Source of the DNA: an uncultured Clostridia bacterium
Lineage (GTDB): Bacteria; Bacillota; Clostridia; Lachnospirales; Lachnospiraceae
Assembly (NCBI GenBank): GCA_947088195.1
Contig: CAMUFS010000086.1
Location: forward strand, 1-10,201
DNA length: 10,201 bases
Direction: 5' to 3'
The notes under the pieces are model-generated. The model worked only from the letters and a program-made list of their open reading frames with translations. It searched no databases and had not been told where the DNA came from. The first letter of the stretch is position 1; every line of letters starts with the position of its first letter. Made by a program: the position numbers and the translations under genes. This document shows, in pieces, positions 1 to 6,158 of the stretch.

Positions 1-392
1 TGAATTGCTTAACGTTTAGAGATGGAGGGATCGTGAGGGCAACAGAAAAGGAGATTGAGCCGAGGGTCGATGGTTGCAGCACGTTTGTTGTCGAGGACAA
101 AATTAGATTATTGGCAGAGAATATGGAGAAAGAATTTTGTGTAGATAAGGAAGGAGTATTTGATGTTATTGTGAGCTGCAAATGTATGGGAAATAATCAG
201 ATGCAGGCGGCCAGCAATATCTTGCTTAACGGGCAAGTGGTTAATATTCTTCAGACAAATGGCACAGATAGTAGATGGATTGAGCAGAAATTAATAAGAG
301 TACGTCTAAAAAAGGGATATTATAAGCTGAGTGTCGAGAGTTTAAAAGATGGAATCCAGATTGGGTGGATAGAGTTTGTCAGAAAGCAGTAG
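1..392 (+). CDS. C-terminal part of an unidentified protein (possible carbohydrate-binding domain), 5' truncated
   Basis: The reading frame is open from base 3 to a TAG at 390-392, so this is most likely the 3' end of a gene that begins outside the window. A GTG at 33 has GGAGGG just upstream (24-29), but only three bases separate them, and the frame upstream of it still reads as protein (NCLTFRDGGIV). I therefore prefer a partial gene to a free-standing 119-residue protein. The visible part has no membrane segment. It ends in alternating hydrophobic/polar strands with the pattern NGQVVNIL, LKKGYYKLSVES and IQIGWIEF. That pattern resembles the last strands of jelly-roll carbohydrate-binding domains found at the end of many glycoside hydrolases, but this is inference from pattern only and no catalytic motif is visible. 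No clear terminator follows. Confidence 0.6.
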   Translation, partial: NCLTFRDGGIVRATEKEIEPRVDGCSTFVVEDKIRLLAENMEKEFCVDKEGVFDVIVSCKCMGNNQMQAASNILLNGQVVNILQTNGTDSRWIEQKLIRVRLKKGYYKLSVESLKDGIQIGWIEFVRKQ

Positions 393-427
393 TAAGATTC
401 TCAAATTTATGCATACCGCGCGTAGAA

Positions 428-457
428 TTGTGGCAGAATCCTTATTAGAATCATAAT
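428..457 (+). promoter_or_regulatory. Weak candidate promoter for the ZIP transporter gene
   Basis: The 105 bases between the first gene and the ZIP gene contain TTGTGG (428-433) and CATAAT (452-457) 18 bases apart, about 40 bases before the start codon. The -10 matches consensus at five of six positions but the -35 at only three. The short repeated element AGAATC (435-440, 447-452) and its complement GATTCT (396-401) surround it. Transcription from upstream remains possible. Confidence 0.25.
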
Positions 458-497
458 CTGTTTCTTAGATGAATCTCTGTAGAGGAAGGAAGTCTGT

Positions 498-1277
498 ATG
501 ATTACTGCTATGTTTCTGGGTGTTATGATTCCATTCGTTGGAACGTCACTTGGCGCGGCATGTGTTTTTTTACTTAAGCACTCAATCAATCCCAAGGTAC
601 AAAAGGGACTTTTAGGGTTTGCGGCAGGTGTTATGGTTGCGGCGAGTGTCTGGTCGCTTTTAATGCCTGCGATGGATATGTCTAGCCAAATGGGAAAGCT
701 TGCATTTTTGCCCGCAGCAGTAGGTTTTTTGACGGGAATTGCGTTTTTGCTCGCCATGGATAAGCTGGTTCCGCATCTTCATATGGATAAGGAGAAACCA
801 GAGGGACCGCGTGCCGGGTGGAAAAAATCAACGATGATGATGTTGGCTGTCACTATCCACAATATTCCAGAGGGGGCATCTGTCGGTATTGTGCTTGCTG
901 CTGCCGCGAGCAGTGAAACCATGATCACGGCAGCTTCTGCCATGGTTCTCTCCATAGGGATAGCGATACAGAATTTCCCAGAAGGTGCGATTATCTCACT
1001 TCCAATGAAGGAGGAGGCAGGAAAGGGAAGAGCGTTTCTCTATGGTATGCTCTCCGGTGTGGTGGAGCCTATTGCGGCTGTGGCAACTATTTTTTTATCC
1101 GCTTATGTAGAAGGAATTTTGCCTTATATGCTTGCATTTGCGGCGGGCGCGATGATCTATGTGGTGGTGGAGGAGCTTGTGCCAGAAGCGGCAGAAGGGG
1201 AACAATCTGATATTGGAACGATAGGTTTTGCAGTGGGGTTTGTTTTAATGATGATAATGGATGTTGCTCTTGGGTAA
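498..1277 (+). CDS. ZIP-family divalent metal transporter (GufA/ZupT-like)
   Basis: This 259-residue inner-membrane protein belongs to the ZIP family, whose members import zinc and other divalent metals into the cytoplasm. About eight hydrophobic segments fill the chain. The two diagnostic metal-site helices are intact: HNIPEG at residues 121-126 and QNFPEG at 158-163, followed by SGVVEP at 186-191 and a helix with VVEELVPE at 223-230. A short polar loop between the third and fourth helices carries His93 and His95, where ZIP proteins typically have a variable His-rich loop. The length is normal for the bacterial GufA/ZupT branch. The ATG is supported by AGGAAGGA at 483-490, seven bases upstream. 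No metal-regulator box is evident upstream. Zinc is the likely substrate by family, but ZupT-type proteins are broad in specificity and the metal cannot be read from the sequence. Confidence 0.93.
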   Translation: MITAMFLGVMIPFVGTSLGAACVFLLKHSINPKVQKGLLGFAAGVMVAASVWSLLMPAMDMSSQMGKLAFLPAAVGFLTGIAFLLAMDKLVPHLHMDKEKPEGPRAGWKKSTMMMLAVTIHNIPEGASVGIVLAAAASSETMITAASAMVLSIGIAIQNFPEGAIISLPMKEEAGKGRAFLYGMLSGVVEPIAAVATIFLSAYVEGILPYMLAFAAGAMIYVVVEELVPEAAEGEQSDIGTIGFAVGFVLMMIMDVALG

Positions 1278-1314
1278 TTATTTACAAAAAAATAAAATAT
1301 ACTGCAACAAATGG

Positions 1315-1357
1315 AGGAGCCATTGACACTATTCTTATGAAGAGGGAGATGGCTCCT
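1315..1357 (+). repeat. Inverted repeat between ZIP and lipoprotein genes; possible terminator or leader hairpin
   Basis: AGGAGCCAT (1315-1323) and ATGGCTCCT (1349-1357) form a perfect nine-base stem around a 25-base loop. The loop can itself pair as TCTT-ATG-AAGA (1333-1343). The sequence after the stem is A/T-rich (AATTATTTC) but has no run of T. It lies 38 bases past the ZIP stop and 82 bases before the lipoprotein start, so it could end or attenuate transcription between the two genes. The remainder of this 161-base gap shows no promoter that I can defend. Confidence 0.4.
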
Positions 1358-1438
1358 AATTATTTCTATCAATCTTGTGTCTGCGCTGTTTTCACAAGCT
1401 TGATAAGTACAATAAGCAGCGCAGAAACGAGGAGGTAT

Positions 1439-2431
1439 ATGAAAAATATGAAGAAGAAAAGAAATTTTTTAGTATTGCTTTGTTTATTTTTCATTGTGAC
1501 TTTTTTAACTGGTTGTGGCGGAAATGCAATGTCAAATAATTTGGCAATCGATGAGACAGCAGCGGCCATGAAAAATACGAGTGCGCAGGATAGTGGCGGA
1601 CTCTATGAGAGTAAAGAAGAAAGCCAATATGATATGGCATCGGTTGAGACAGGCGGAGAGAATGAGAGTATACAGCAGGAGAATAGTAACCGCAAGCTAA
1701 TTAAAACTGTGTCAATGGATGCGGAGACAGAGGATTTTGACGGTTTGATGGAGAAAATTGAGAATCGTGTAAAGGAATTGAAGGGATACATAGAAAATTC
1801 TAGTATCAGGGGAAATGCCCGTTATGATGAGAGCCGTCGTTCTAATTTGACCATTCGTATTCCTAGTGGGGAGCTTGATAATTTTGTAAATGAGGTATCA
1901 GAGATTTCTAATATTGTAAGGAAGTCTGAGACAGTCGAGGATATCACACTCAATTATGTGGATGTCGAGAGTCGCAAGAAGGCGTTGGAAATAGAGCAGG
2001 ATCGCCTGTTTTCCTTGCTTGAAAAGGCAGAGAGTGTGGAGGATATTATTGCGGTAGAGAGCAGACTATCAGAGGTTCGCTATGAGCTTCAAGCTTATGC
2101 GTCCAGACTTCTTGTCTATGATAATCAGGTAGATTACAGCACGATTCATCTAAATATAAATGAGGTTACGCGCCTGACACCACAGGAGGAACCAACTGTG
2201 TGGGATAGAATTGCCACAGGCTTTGTAGATAATCTATTGGGAGCGTTAAAGCTTTTGGAAAATATTATTGTCGCTATTCTTGTGTTGATTCCTTATTGGG
2301 GAATATTTGTTTTGGCAACTGTGATAGCAATCGTAGTCTGCAAGGCAATATACAAAATACAAAAGAAAAAGGACATAAAAAAGAAAAATGTAGCGGAGAA
2401 AAAGACTTCTTCGGAGGATAAAGTAGAATAA
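1439..2431 (+). CDS. DUF4349 membrane-anchored lipoprotein
   Basis: This 330-residue protein matches the DUF4349 family, a cell-envelope family of unknown function. Residues 1-26 form a lipoprotein signal: basic start (KKKR), hydrophobic core, then lipobox LTGC with Cys26 as the lipidated residue. A polar, low-complexity linker (about 27-85) leads to the conserved domain (about 86-242), which starts RKLIKTVSMDAE, contains LTIRIPSGELDNFV and a charged coiled-coil-like helix (about 176-225), and ends VDYSTIHLNI. A second hydrophobic segment (about 275-302) precedes a lysine-rich tail. The protein would thus be held at both ends, with the domain outside the cell. The frame is open further upstream to an ATG at 1337, but GAGGAGG at 1429-1435 and the signal peptide place the start at 1439, with ATG 1448 as an alternative with 12-base spacing. 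The function is not known. Confidence 0.88.
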   Translation: MKNMKKKRNFLVLLCLFFIVTFLTGCGGNAMSNNLAIDETAAAMKNTSAQDSGGLYESKEESQYDMASVETGGENESIQQENSNRKLIKTVSMDAETEDFDGLMEKIENRVKELKGYIENSSIRGNARYDESRRSNLTIRIPSGELDNFVNEVSEISNIVRKSETVEDITLNYVDVESRKKALEIEQDRLFSLLEKAESVEDIIAVESRLSEVRYELQAYASRLLVYDNQVDYSTIHLNINEVTRLTPQEEPTVWDRIATGFVDNLLGALKLLENIIVAILVLIPYWGIFVLATVIAIVVCKAIYKIQKKKDIKKKNVAEKKTSSEDKVE

Positions 2432-2434
2432 AAA

Positions 2435-2506
2435 TACACCTGAAGGGAGTCGAACCCTCTCACACGGCTCCGGAGGCCGTTGCTCTATCCATTGAGCTAC
2501 AGGTGT
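2435..2506 (-). tRNA. tRNA-Arg (anticodon CCG)
   Basis: Read on the minus strand, the sequence folds into a full cloverleaf. ACACCTG (2506-2500) pairs with CAGGTGT (2442-2436), with discriminator A at 2435. The D arm is built on GCTC/GAGC, and the anticodon arm ACGGC/GCCGT encloses the loop CTCCGGA, so the anticodon is CCG, reading arginine codon CGG. The T arm is GAGGG/CCCTT around TTCGACT. The variable loop is four bases. The CCA end is not encoded, since the next bases are TTT, so it must be added by nucleotidyltransferase. The 3' end lies three bases from the stop codon of the convergent lipoprotein gene. CGG is a rare codon in many A+T-rich Clostridia. Confidence 0.96.
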
Positions 2507-2520
2507 AGAAATACTTTTTT

Positions 2521-2549
2521 ATAATAACATAGATTCTGGAAAAAGTCCA
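2521..2549 (-). promoter_or_regulatory. Promoter of the tRNA-Arg gene
   Basis: On the minus strand TGGACT (2549-2544) and TATTAT (2526-2521) are separated by exactly 17 bases. They match consensus at four and five of six positions. Transcription would start near 2514, a few bases before the mature 5' end at 2506. A short dyad CTGGA/TCCAG (2536-2550) overlaps the -35 box. Confidence 0.55.
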
Positions 2550-2580
2550 GTAAAAATAATGCGAATAATTTTTATAGAGA

Positions 2581-2635
2581 GTAACTTATGGAACCATGTT
2601 TGTGGCTTATTCCCGAAAATGATTCCGTAAGTTAC
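2581..2635. repeat. Long imperfect inverted repeat, function unknown
   Basis: GTAACTTATGGAA (2581-2593) pairs with TTCCGTAAGTTAC (2623-2635) over 13 bases with a single T-G wobble, leaving a 29-base loop. Neither side is followed by a run of T, so it is not a typical intrinsic terminator. It sits between the carboxyltransferase gene end and the tRNA promoter and is not inside any credible gene. It could be a transcript-end structure, a protein-binding dyad, or the remains of a small repeat element. Confidence 0.5.
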
Positions 2636-2641
2636 AGCTAT

Positions 2642-2690
2642 AGAAAATAAAATAGATAGAGCTGTTTTATTTTCTGTAAAAAAGCTACAG
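2642..2690 (-). terminator. Probable A/T-rich terminator of the carboxyltransferase gene
   Basis: Read on the minus strand, CTGTA/TACAG (2690-2686 with 2678-2674) forms a small hairpin that includes the stop codon. It is directly followed by AGAAAATAAAA (2675-2665), which pairs perfectly over 11 bases with TTTTATTTTCT (2652-2642). The descending arm is U-rich in the transcript. ACAGCT (2634-2639) and AGCTGT (2660-2665) offer a third, competing stem. The stems are weak because they are A/T-rich, so termination is plausible but not certain. Confidence 0.45.
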
Positions 2691-4232
2691 TGGTATATTA
2701 CCATGTTCTCTCATTCCAGCGTTGGTTCTGTCTTTCAGCTTTAATACTTCAAAAGCATCTTGTATTTTTTTCTTTGTTTCCTCTGGAAGTATAACTTCGT
2801 CGACATATCCTTTTTCGGCGGCAGCATAAGGTGTCATATAGTGTTCTTCGTATTCTTTTATGCGTTTTTCGCGCTCTTTTTCGGGATTTTCGCTTTGATC
2901 GATTTCTTTTTTGTATAAAATAGAGACAGCTCCTTCTGCGCCCATCACTGCGATTTCCGCGATTGGCCATGCGAATACAAAATCCGCGCCCAGAGATTTG
3001 CTGTTCATGGCGATATAGGCACCACCATAGGCTTTCCTTAGAATGAGTGTCACTCTCGGCACCGTCGCCTCAGAAAATGCATACAAAAGCTTGGCGCCGC
3101 GCCGTATAATTCCTGTGTGTTCCTGTGTTCTGCCGGGCATAAAACCGGGCACATCTACAAGCGTGAGGATGGGAATGTTAAAGCAATCGCAGAAGCGGAC
3201 AAAGCGTGCTGCCTTTTCCGATGCATTAATATCCAGAGAACCCCCCATAAATTGTGGTTGATTTGCTACAATACCAATGGATTCTGCATTGATTCTTGCA
3301 AAACCTATCACAATATTTTTTGCAAAAAGCGGCTGAATTTCAAAAAAAGAATCAACATCTACAAAAGTGTCAATTACATTTCTAATATCATAAGCTTTTC
3401 TTTTATTGTCAGGAACAAGCTCCTCAAGTCGTTTGGATTCATCTCTAGCCTGTCCAGTTAGGCGGGGAGGCATGACATCACGGCTTTCAGGAAGATAGGA
3501 TAATAGACGCTTAACGCCCTCCAAGCACTGAAAATCATTTTCATAGGAAAAATGTACAACACCGCTTTTTTCCATATGTATATCAGCACCGCCAAGCTCG
3601 TCTGCTGAGATCTGTTCCCCTGTCACCGCCGAGACAACCGCTGGACCAGTGATAAACATATTGGAGGAATGTTGTGACATAAAGATAAAGTCTGTGATGG
3701 CGGGAGAGTAGCACGCACCTCCTGCACAGGGGCCTAAAATCACGGATATTTGCGGAATCACACCAGAGGCTTTGGTGTTGCGGAAAAAGATATTGCCATA
3801 GCCATCCATGGATGCAATACCTTCTTCAATTCGCGCACCACCGCTGTCATTAATGGAGATATATGGAACCCTTAAGCGAAGCGCCATATCCATAATATTG
3901 CAGATTTTCTTTGCGTGAGCTTCTCCCAGAGTGCCGCCAATTACAGTGAAGTCCTGCGCAGAAGCACAAACAGGCATACCATTTATTGTGCCGTATCCAG
4001 TGATAACGCCGTCACCTGGATAATTCCGGTTATCTGCAGAAAGCTGATGGGACTGTGTTTCTACTAAACTATTAAGTTCTACAAAGCTTCCCGGATCAAA
4101 TAGAAAGGTAAGCCTTTCGCGGGCAGTCTGTTTGCCTTTTTTATGCTGACTGTCCGTGCGTTGCTGCCCGCCTCCTTCCATAGCTGCTGCTCTTCGTTTT
4201 TCAAGCTCTTCTCTATATTTTAAATTCCACAT
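2685..4232 (-). CDS. Acyl-CoA carboxylase carboxyltransferase subunit (MmdA/PccB type)
   Basis: This 515-residue protein belongs to the biotin-dependent carboxyltransferase family, which moves a carboxyl group between biotin and an acyl-CoA. Members include propionyl-CoA carboxylase beta and methylmalonyl-CoA decarboxylase alpha. Both crotonase-like halves are present. The N-terminal half has SGGARI (about 130-135) and GPCAGGACY (167-175). The C-terminal half has DVPGFMPG (360-367), RKAYGGAY (399-406) and MGAEGAV (430-436), the glycine-rich oxyanion and CoA elements. Length is normal. I start at the ATG at 4232 because GGAG (4242-4239) lies six bases upstream; an in-frame ATG at 4244 has its purine-rich site only two bases away. 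The gene follows the chemotaxis receptor gene closely, with no promoter between, so the two are probably co-transcribed. Biotin carrier, biotin carboxylase and sodium-pump subunits are absent from the window, so the direction and exact substrate cannot be told. Confidence 0.9.
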   Translation of the reverse strand: MWNLKYREELEKRRAAAMEGGGQQRTDSQHKKGKQTARERLTFLFDPGSFVELNSLVETQSHQLSADNRNYPGDGVITGYGTINGMPVCASAQDFTVIGGTLGEAHAKKICNIMDMALRLRVPYISINDSGGARIEEGIASMDGYGNIFFRNTKASGVIPQISVILGPCAGGACYSPAITDFIFMSQHSSNMFITGPAVVSAVTGEQISADELGGADIHMEKSGVVHFSYENDFQCLEGVKRLLSYLPESRDVMPPRLTGQARDESKRLEELVPDNKRKAYDIRNVIDTFVDVDSFFEIQPLFAKNIVIGFARINAESIGIVANQPQFMGGSLDINASEKAARFVRFCDCFNIPILTLVDVPGFMPGRTQEHTGIIRRGAKLLYAFSEATVPRVTLILRKAYGGAYIAMNSKSLGADFVFAWPIAEIAVMGAEGAVSILYKKEIDQSENPEKEREKRIKEYEEHYMTPYAAAEKGYVDEVILPEETKKKIQDAFEVLKLKDRTNAGMREHGNIPL

Positions 4233-4263
4233 AGAGTGCTCCATTCCTTTCTGTATTTTTCAG

Positions 4264-5958
4264 CTATTTTAAAATAAATCTACCGATATGTTCATTGAGG
4301 GAGATTGTCTGTGCAGACAGCTCTTCACTGGTAGCAGAGGATTCTTCGGCGGTGGCAGCGTTGCTCTGGACAACCTCAGATATCTGGTTAATTCCTTTTT
4401 CTGCTTCCTTCATAGCTTCTGCCTGAGTCTCAGCCATCACACTTAGTTTTTTGGAGGTTTCTGCGATGCATTTGATGCCTTCTACCACATTTAAAATGGA
4501 TGTAGATGCCTGCTGTGCTGCCTGACTGCCCTCTGCAATCTCTAACATGGAGCCTTCGATTAATTTTCTTGTGCTAACTGCCGCCTTTGCACTTTGATCT
4601 GCCAGATCTCGAATCTGATCTGCCACTACGGCAAAGCCGCGCCCAGCGTCGCCTGCTCTTGCCGCCTCTATAGAAGCGTTTAGCGACAAAAGATTGGTCT
4701 GTGAGGCAATGGACTCAATTTCTGAAATAATATTACCGATTTTATTGGATGTCTGGTTGATGCGCTCCATCGCTGTCAACATAGTATCCATCTGTTCGCG
4801 ACTCATCTCTGCATCATCGGCATAGTGTTGTGCCTGTTGATAAGAATCTTCTGCATTTTTGGTACTTTGGATTACAGTTTCCGTTATGTTCATAATAGTT
4901 GCCTGCAGCTCCTCTACCGCTCCAGCCTGTTCTGTTGAGCCTTCTGCCAATGCCTGTGCTGCCTCAGCAATATTGCCAGAGCCTGCTGCCACCTGTTCGG
5001 AGGCTTCTTCTATAGCAGACAGTGTTTCTGTCATCTGTACTTTTACGTTGCGCATTGCTTCCAGAAGGCGGAAGAAATCGCCAGTATATTTGTCTGCTAC
5101 TTGTGTTTTAATCGCATAATTTCCATTTGCCATCTGGCCTAAGAGAGCTCCAATATCATTGATAAGGATATTGAGAGTATCTGCCATATCTGCAGATTGC
5201 TTTATCATATCGGACACTTCATCATTGGAATCGATCTCTGGGAAGGCGGAGGATAAATCACCTTCTGCAAATGTGCGGAATCGTTTTCCAAGCTCACCGA
5301 GTGGCAGAGCAATTCCGCGCGCAATATTCTTGCCCATATAGATAGCGATATATATGGAAATAATAAGTACTATAGTAATCAAAGTAGCCAGTGCAATGCT
5401 TGCAAAATTAAGCACATTAGAAAGCTTATCACCCTCTGTTACCTTGACCTCTAGTAACTCCTCCAACTGGGTGTAGATGCTGTCGTATGCAGGTGCCAGA
5501 TCATTGATTGCCAGCTCCTGTGCCTGTCTGCACAGCTCCTGATCGGTGGTTGCTCCAGTTTCCATAATAAGGCTGTCAATCTTCCAGTATGCTTCAAGCT
5601 CCTGTTTGATTTGATCATAGGTAGTTCTGCCATCCTTTGATACAATCGTTTTTTCTATTTGTATAAAGGCCTCCTCGAACAAAGCTTTGTTTTCCTCATG
5701 CTGTTTCTTTACAATCTCAATAATATCCTGATCCTCATAGCCTATGGTTGCTCGCAGTGCACTTCTTGTGTCTGCAAATTCAAACATAGCGCGACCGATG
5801 TCTCCCTGAGCAAAACCATAATTCTCTAATGCAGCGGTGTATTGTATCATTAAAACTATCATGGTAATAATGCCTATGACTGCCGCAAATGCCGTGATTA
5901 ACGACACCATTAGAAATGATTTTGTGAGTCTTTTCTCAATTCTTTCATTTTTGAACAT
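4264..5958 (-). CDS. Methyl-accepting chemotaxis protein
   Basis: This 564-residue transmembrane chemoreceptor would signal through CheW and CheA to the flagellar motor. After a basic N-terminus come a membrane helix (about 15-39), an extracellular all-helical sensor of about 145 residues resembling the four-helix-bundle type, and a second membrane helix (about 185-208). A HAMP domain follows (about 209-261), then a HAMP-like continuation around MANGNYAIKTQ. The long cytoplasmic coiled coil has the conserved hairpin tip SQTNLLSLNASIEAARAG (about 419-436). Glu- and Gln-rich stretches with alanine in both coiled-coil arms are likely methylation sites. The chain stops at GRFILK without the C-terminal pentapeptide that tethers CheR/CheB in some receptors. 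I start at 5958 because AGGAG (5971-5967) is eight bases upstream; an ATG at 5964 is only two bases from it. The ligand is unknown. Confidence 0.93.
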   Translation of the reverse strand: MFKNERIEKRLTKSFLMVSLITAFAAVIGIITMIVLMIQYTAALENYGFAQGDIGRAMFEFADTRSALRATIGYEDQDIIEIVKKQHEENKALFEEAFIQIEKTIVSKDGRTTYDQIKQELEAYWKIDSLIMETGATTDQELCRQAQELAINDLAPAYDSIYTQLEELLEVKVTEGDKLSNVLNFASIALATLITIVLIISIYIAIYMGKNIARGIALPLGELGKRFRTFAEGDLSSAFPEIDSNDEVSDMIKQSADMADTLNILINDIGALLGQMANGNYAIKTQVADKYTGDFFRLLEAMRNVKVQMTETLSAIEEASEQVAAGSGNIAEAAQALAEGSTEQAGAVEELQATIMNITETVIQSTKNAEDSYQQAQHYADDAEMSREQMDTMLTAMERINQTSNKIGNIISEIESIASQTNLLSLNASIEAARAGDAGRGFAVVADQIRDLADQSAKAAVSTRKLIEGSMLEIAEGSQAAQQASTSILNVVEGIKCIAETSKKLSVMAETQAEAMKEAEKGINQISEVVQSNAATAEESSATSEELSAQTISLNEHIGRFILK

Positions 5959-5994
5959 ATTCATTTCTCCTTTGCCCTTTTAATAACTAATATG

Positions 5995-6024
5995 ATTTTA
6001 CCATACTTTTCTTCTGATTTTCAA
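5995..6024 (-). promoter_or_regulatory. Promoter of the chemoreceptor-carboxyltransferase unit
   Basis: On the minus strand TTGAAA (6024-6019) and TAAAAT (6000-5995) are 18 bases apart, each matching the housekeeping consensus at five of six positions. This would give a leader of about 30 bases. I do not see the motility sigma factor pattern (TAAA with GCCGATAA), so the receptor is probably under the vegetative sigma factor. Confidence 0.7.
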
Positions 6025-6054
6025 GCATTATCCATAACCTTTTTGAAATGAAGG

Positions 6055-6083
6055 TTGAAAAATGATTTTTTGTATATTATAAT
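6055..6083 (+). promoter_or_regulatory. Promoter of the trpB2 gene
   Basis: TTGAAA (6055-6060) and a perfect TATAAT (6078-6083) are exactly 17 bases apart, a near-ideal vegetative promoter. Transcription would start near 6090, leaving an untranslated leader of about 69 bases. The leader contains a weak dyad CTACAG (6099-6104) and CTGTAG (6132-6137) with a 27-base loop. It has no Trp-codon-rich leader peptide and no recognisable T-box. Confidence 0.8.
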
Positions 6084-6158
6084 GGGGTATACTATAAACT
6101 ACAGTTTCACATCTATATGCTATATTTGGTGCTGTAGAGAAGTGAGAAAGGAAAAATT

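Noticed and set aside
407..757. Minus-strand open frame opposite the ZIP gene start
   Set aside because: It is antisense to a well-supported transporter gene and has no family features or ribosome site.
1337..1438. Upstream extension of the DUF4349 frame to an ATG at 1337
   Set aside because: The extension lacks a suitably placed ribosome site, would put 34 polar residues before the lipoprotein signal peptide, and overlaps a hairpin. GAGGAGG at 1429-1435 marks the later start.
2519..2704. Minus-strand open frame of 61 residues with hydrophobic stretches after the carboxyltransferase gene
   Set aside because: It starts inside the carboxyltransferase coding end, has no convincing ribosome site (only GAGAGAAC upstream), and spans the inverted repeats and the tRNA promoter. 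Most likely a chance frame, though a tiny membrane protein cannot be fully excluded.
6099..6137. Dyad CTACAG/CTGTAG in the trpB2 leader as a riboswitch or attenuator
   Set aside because: Six A/T-rich base pairs around a 27-base loop are too weak, and no alternative terminator stem or leader peptide is present.
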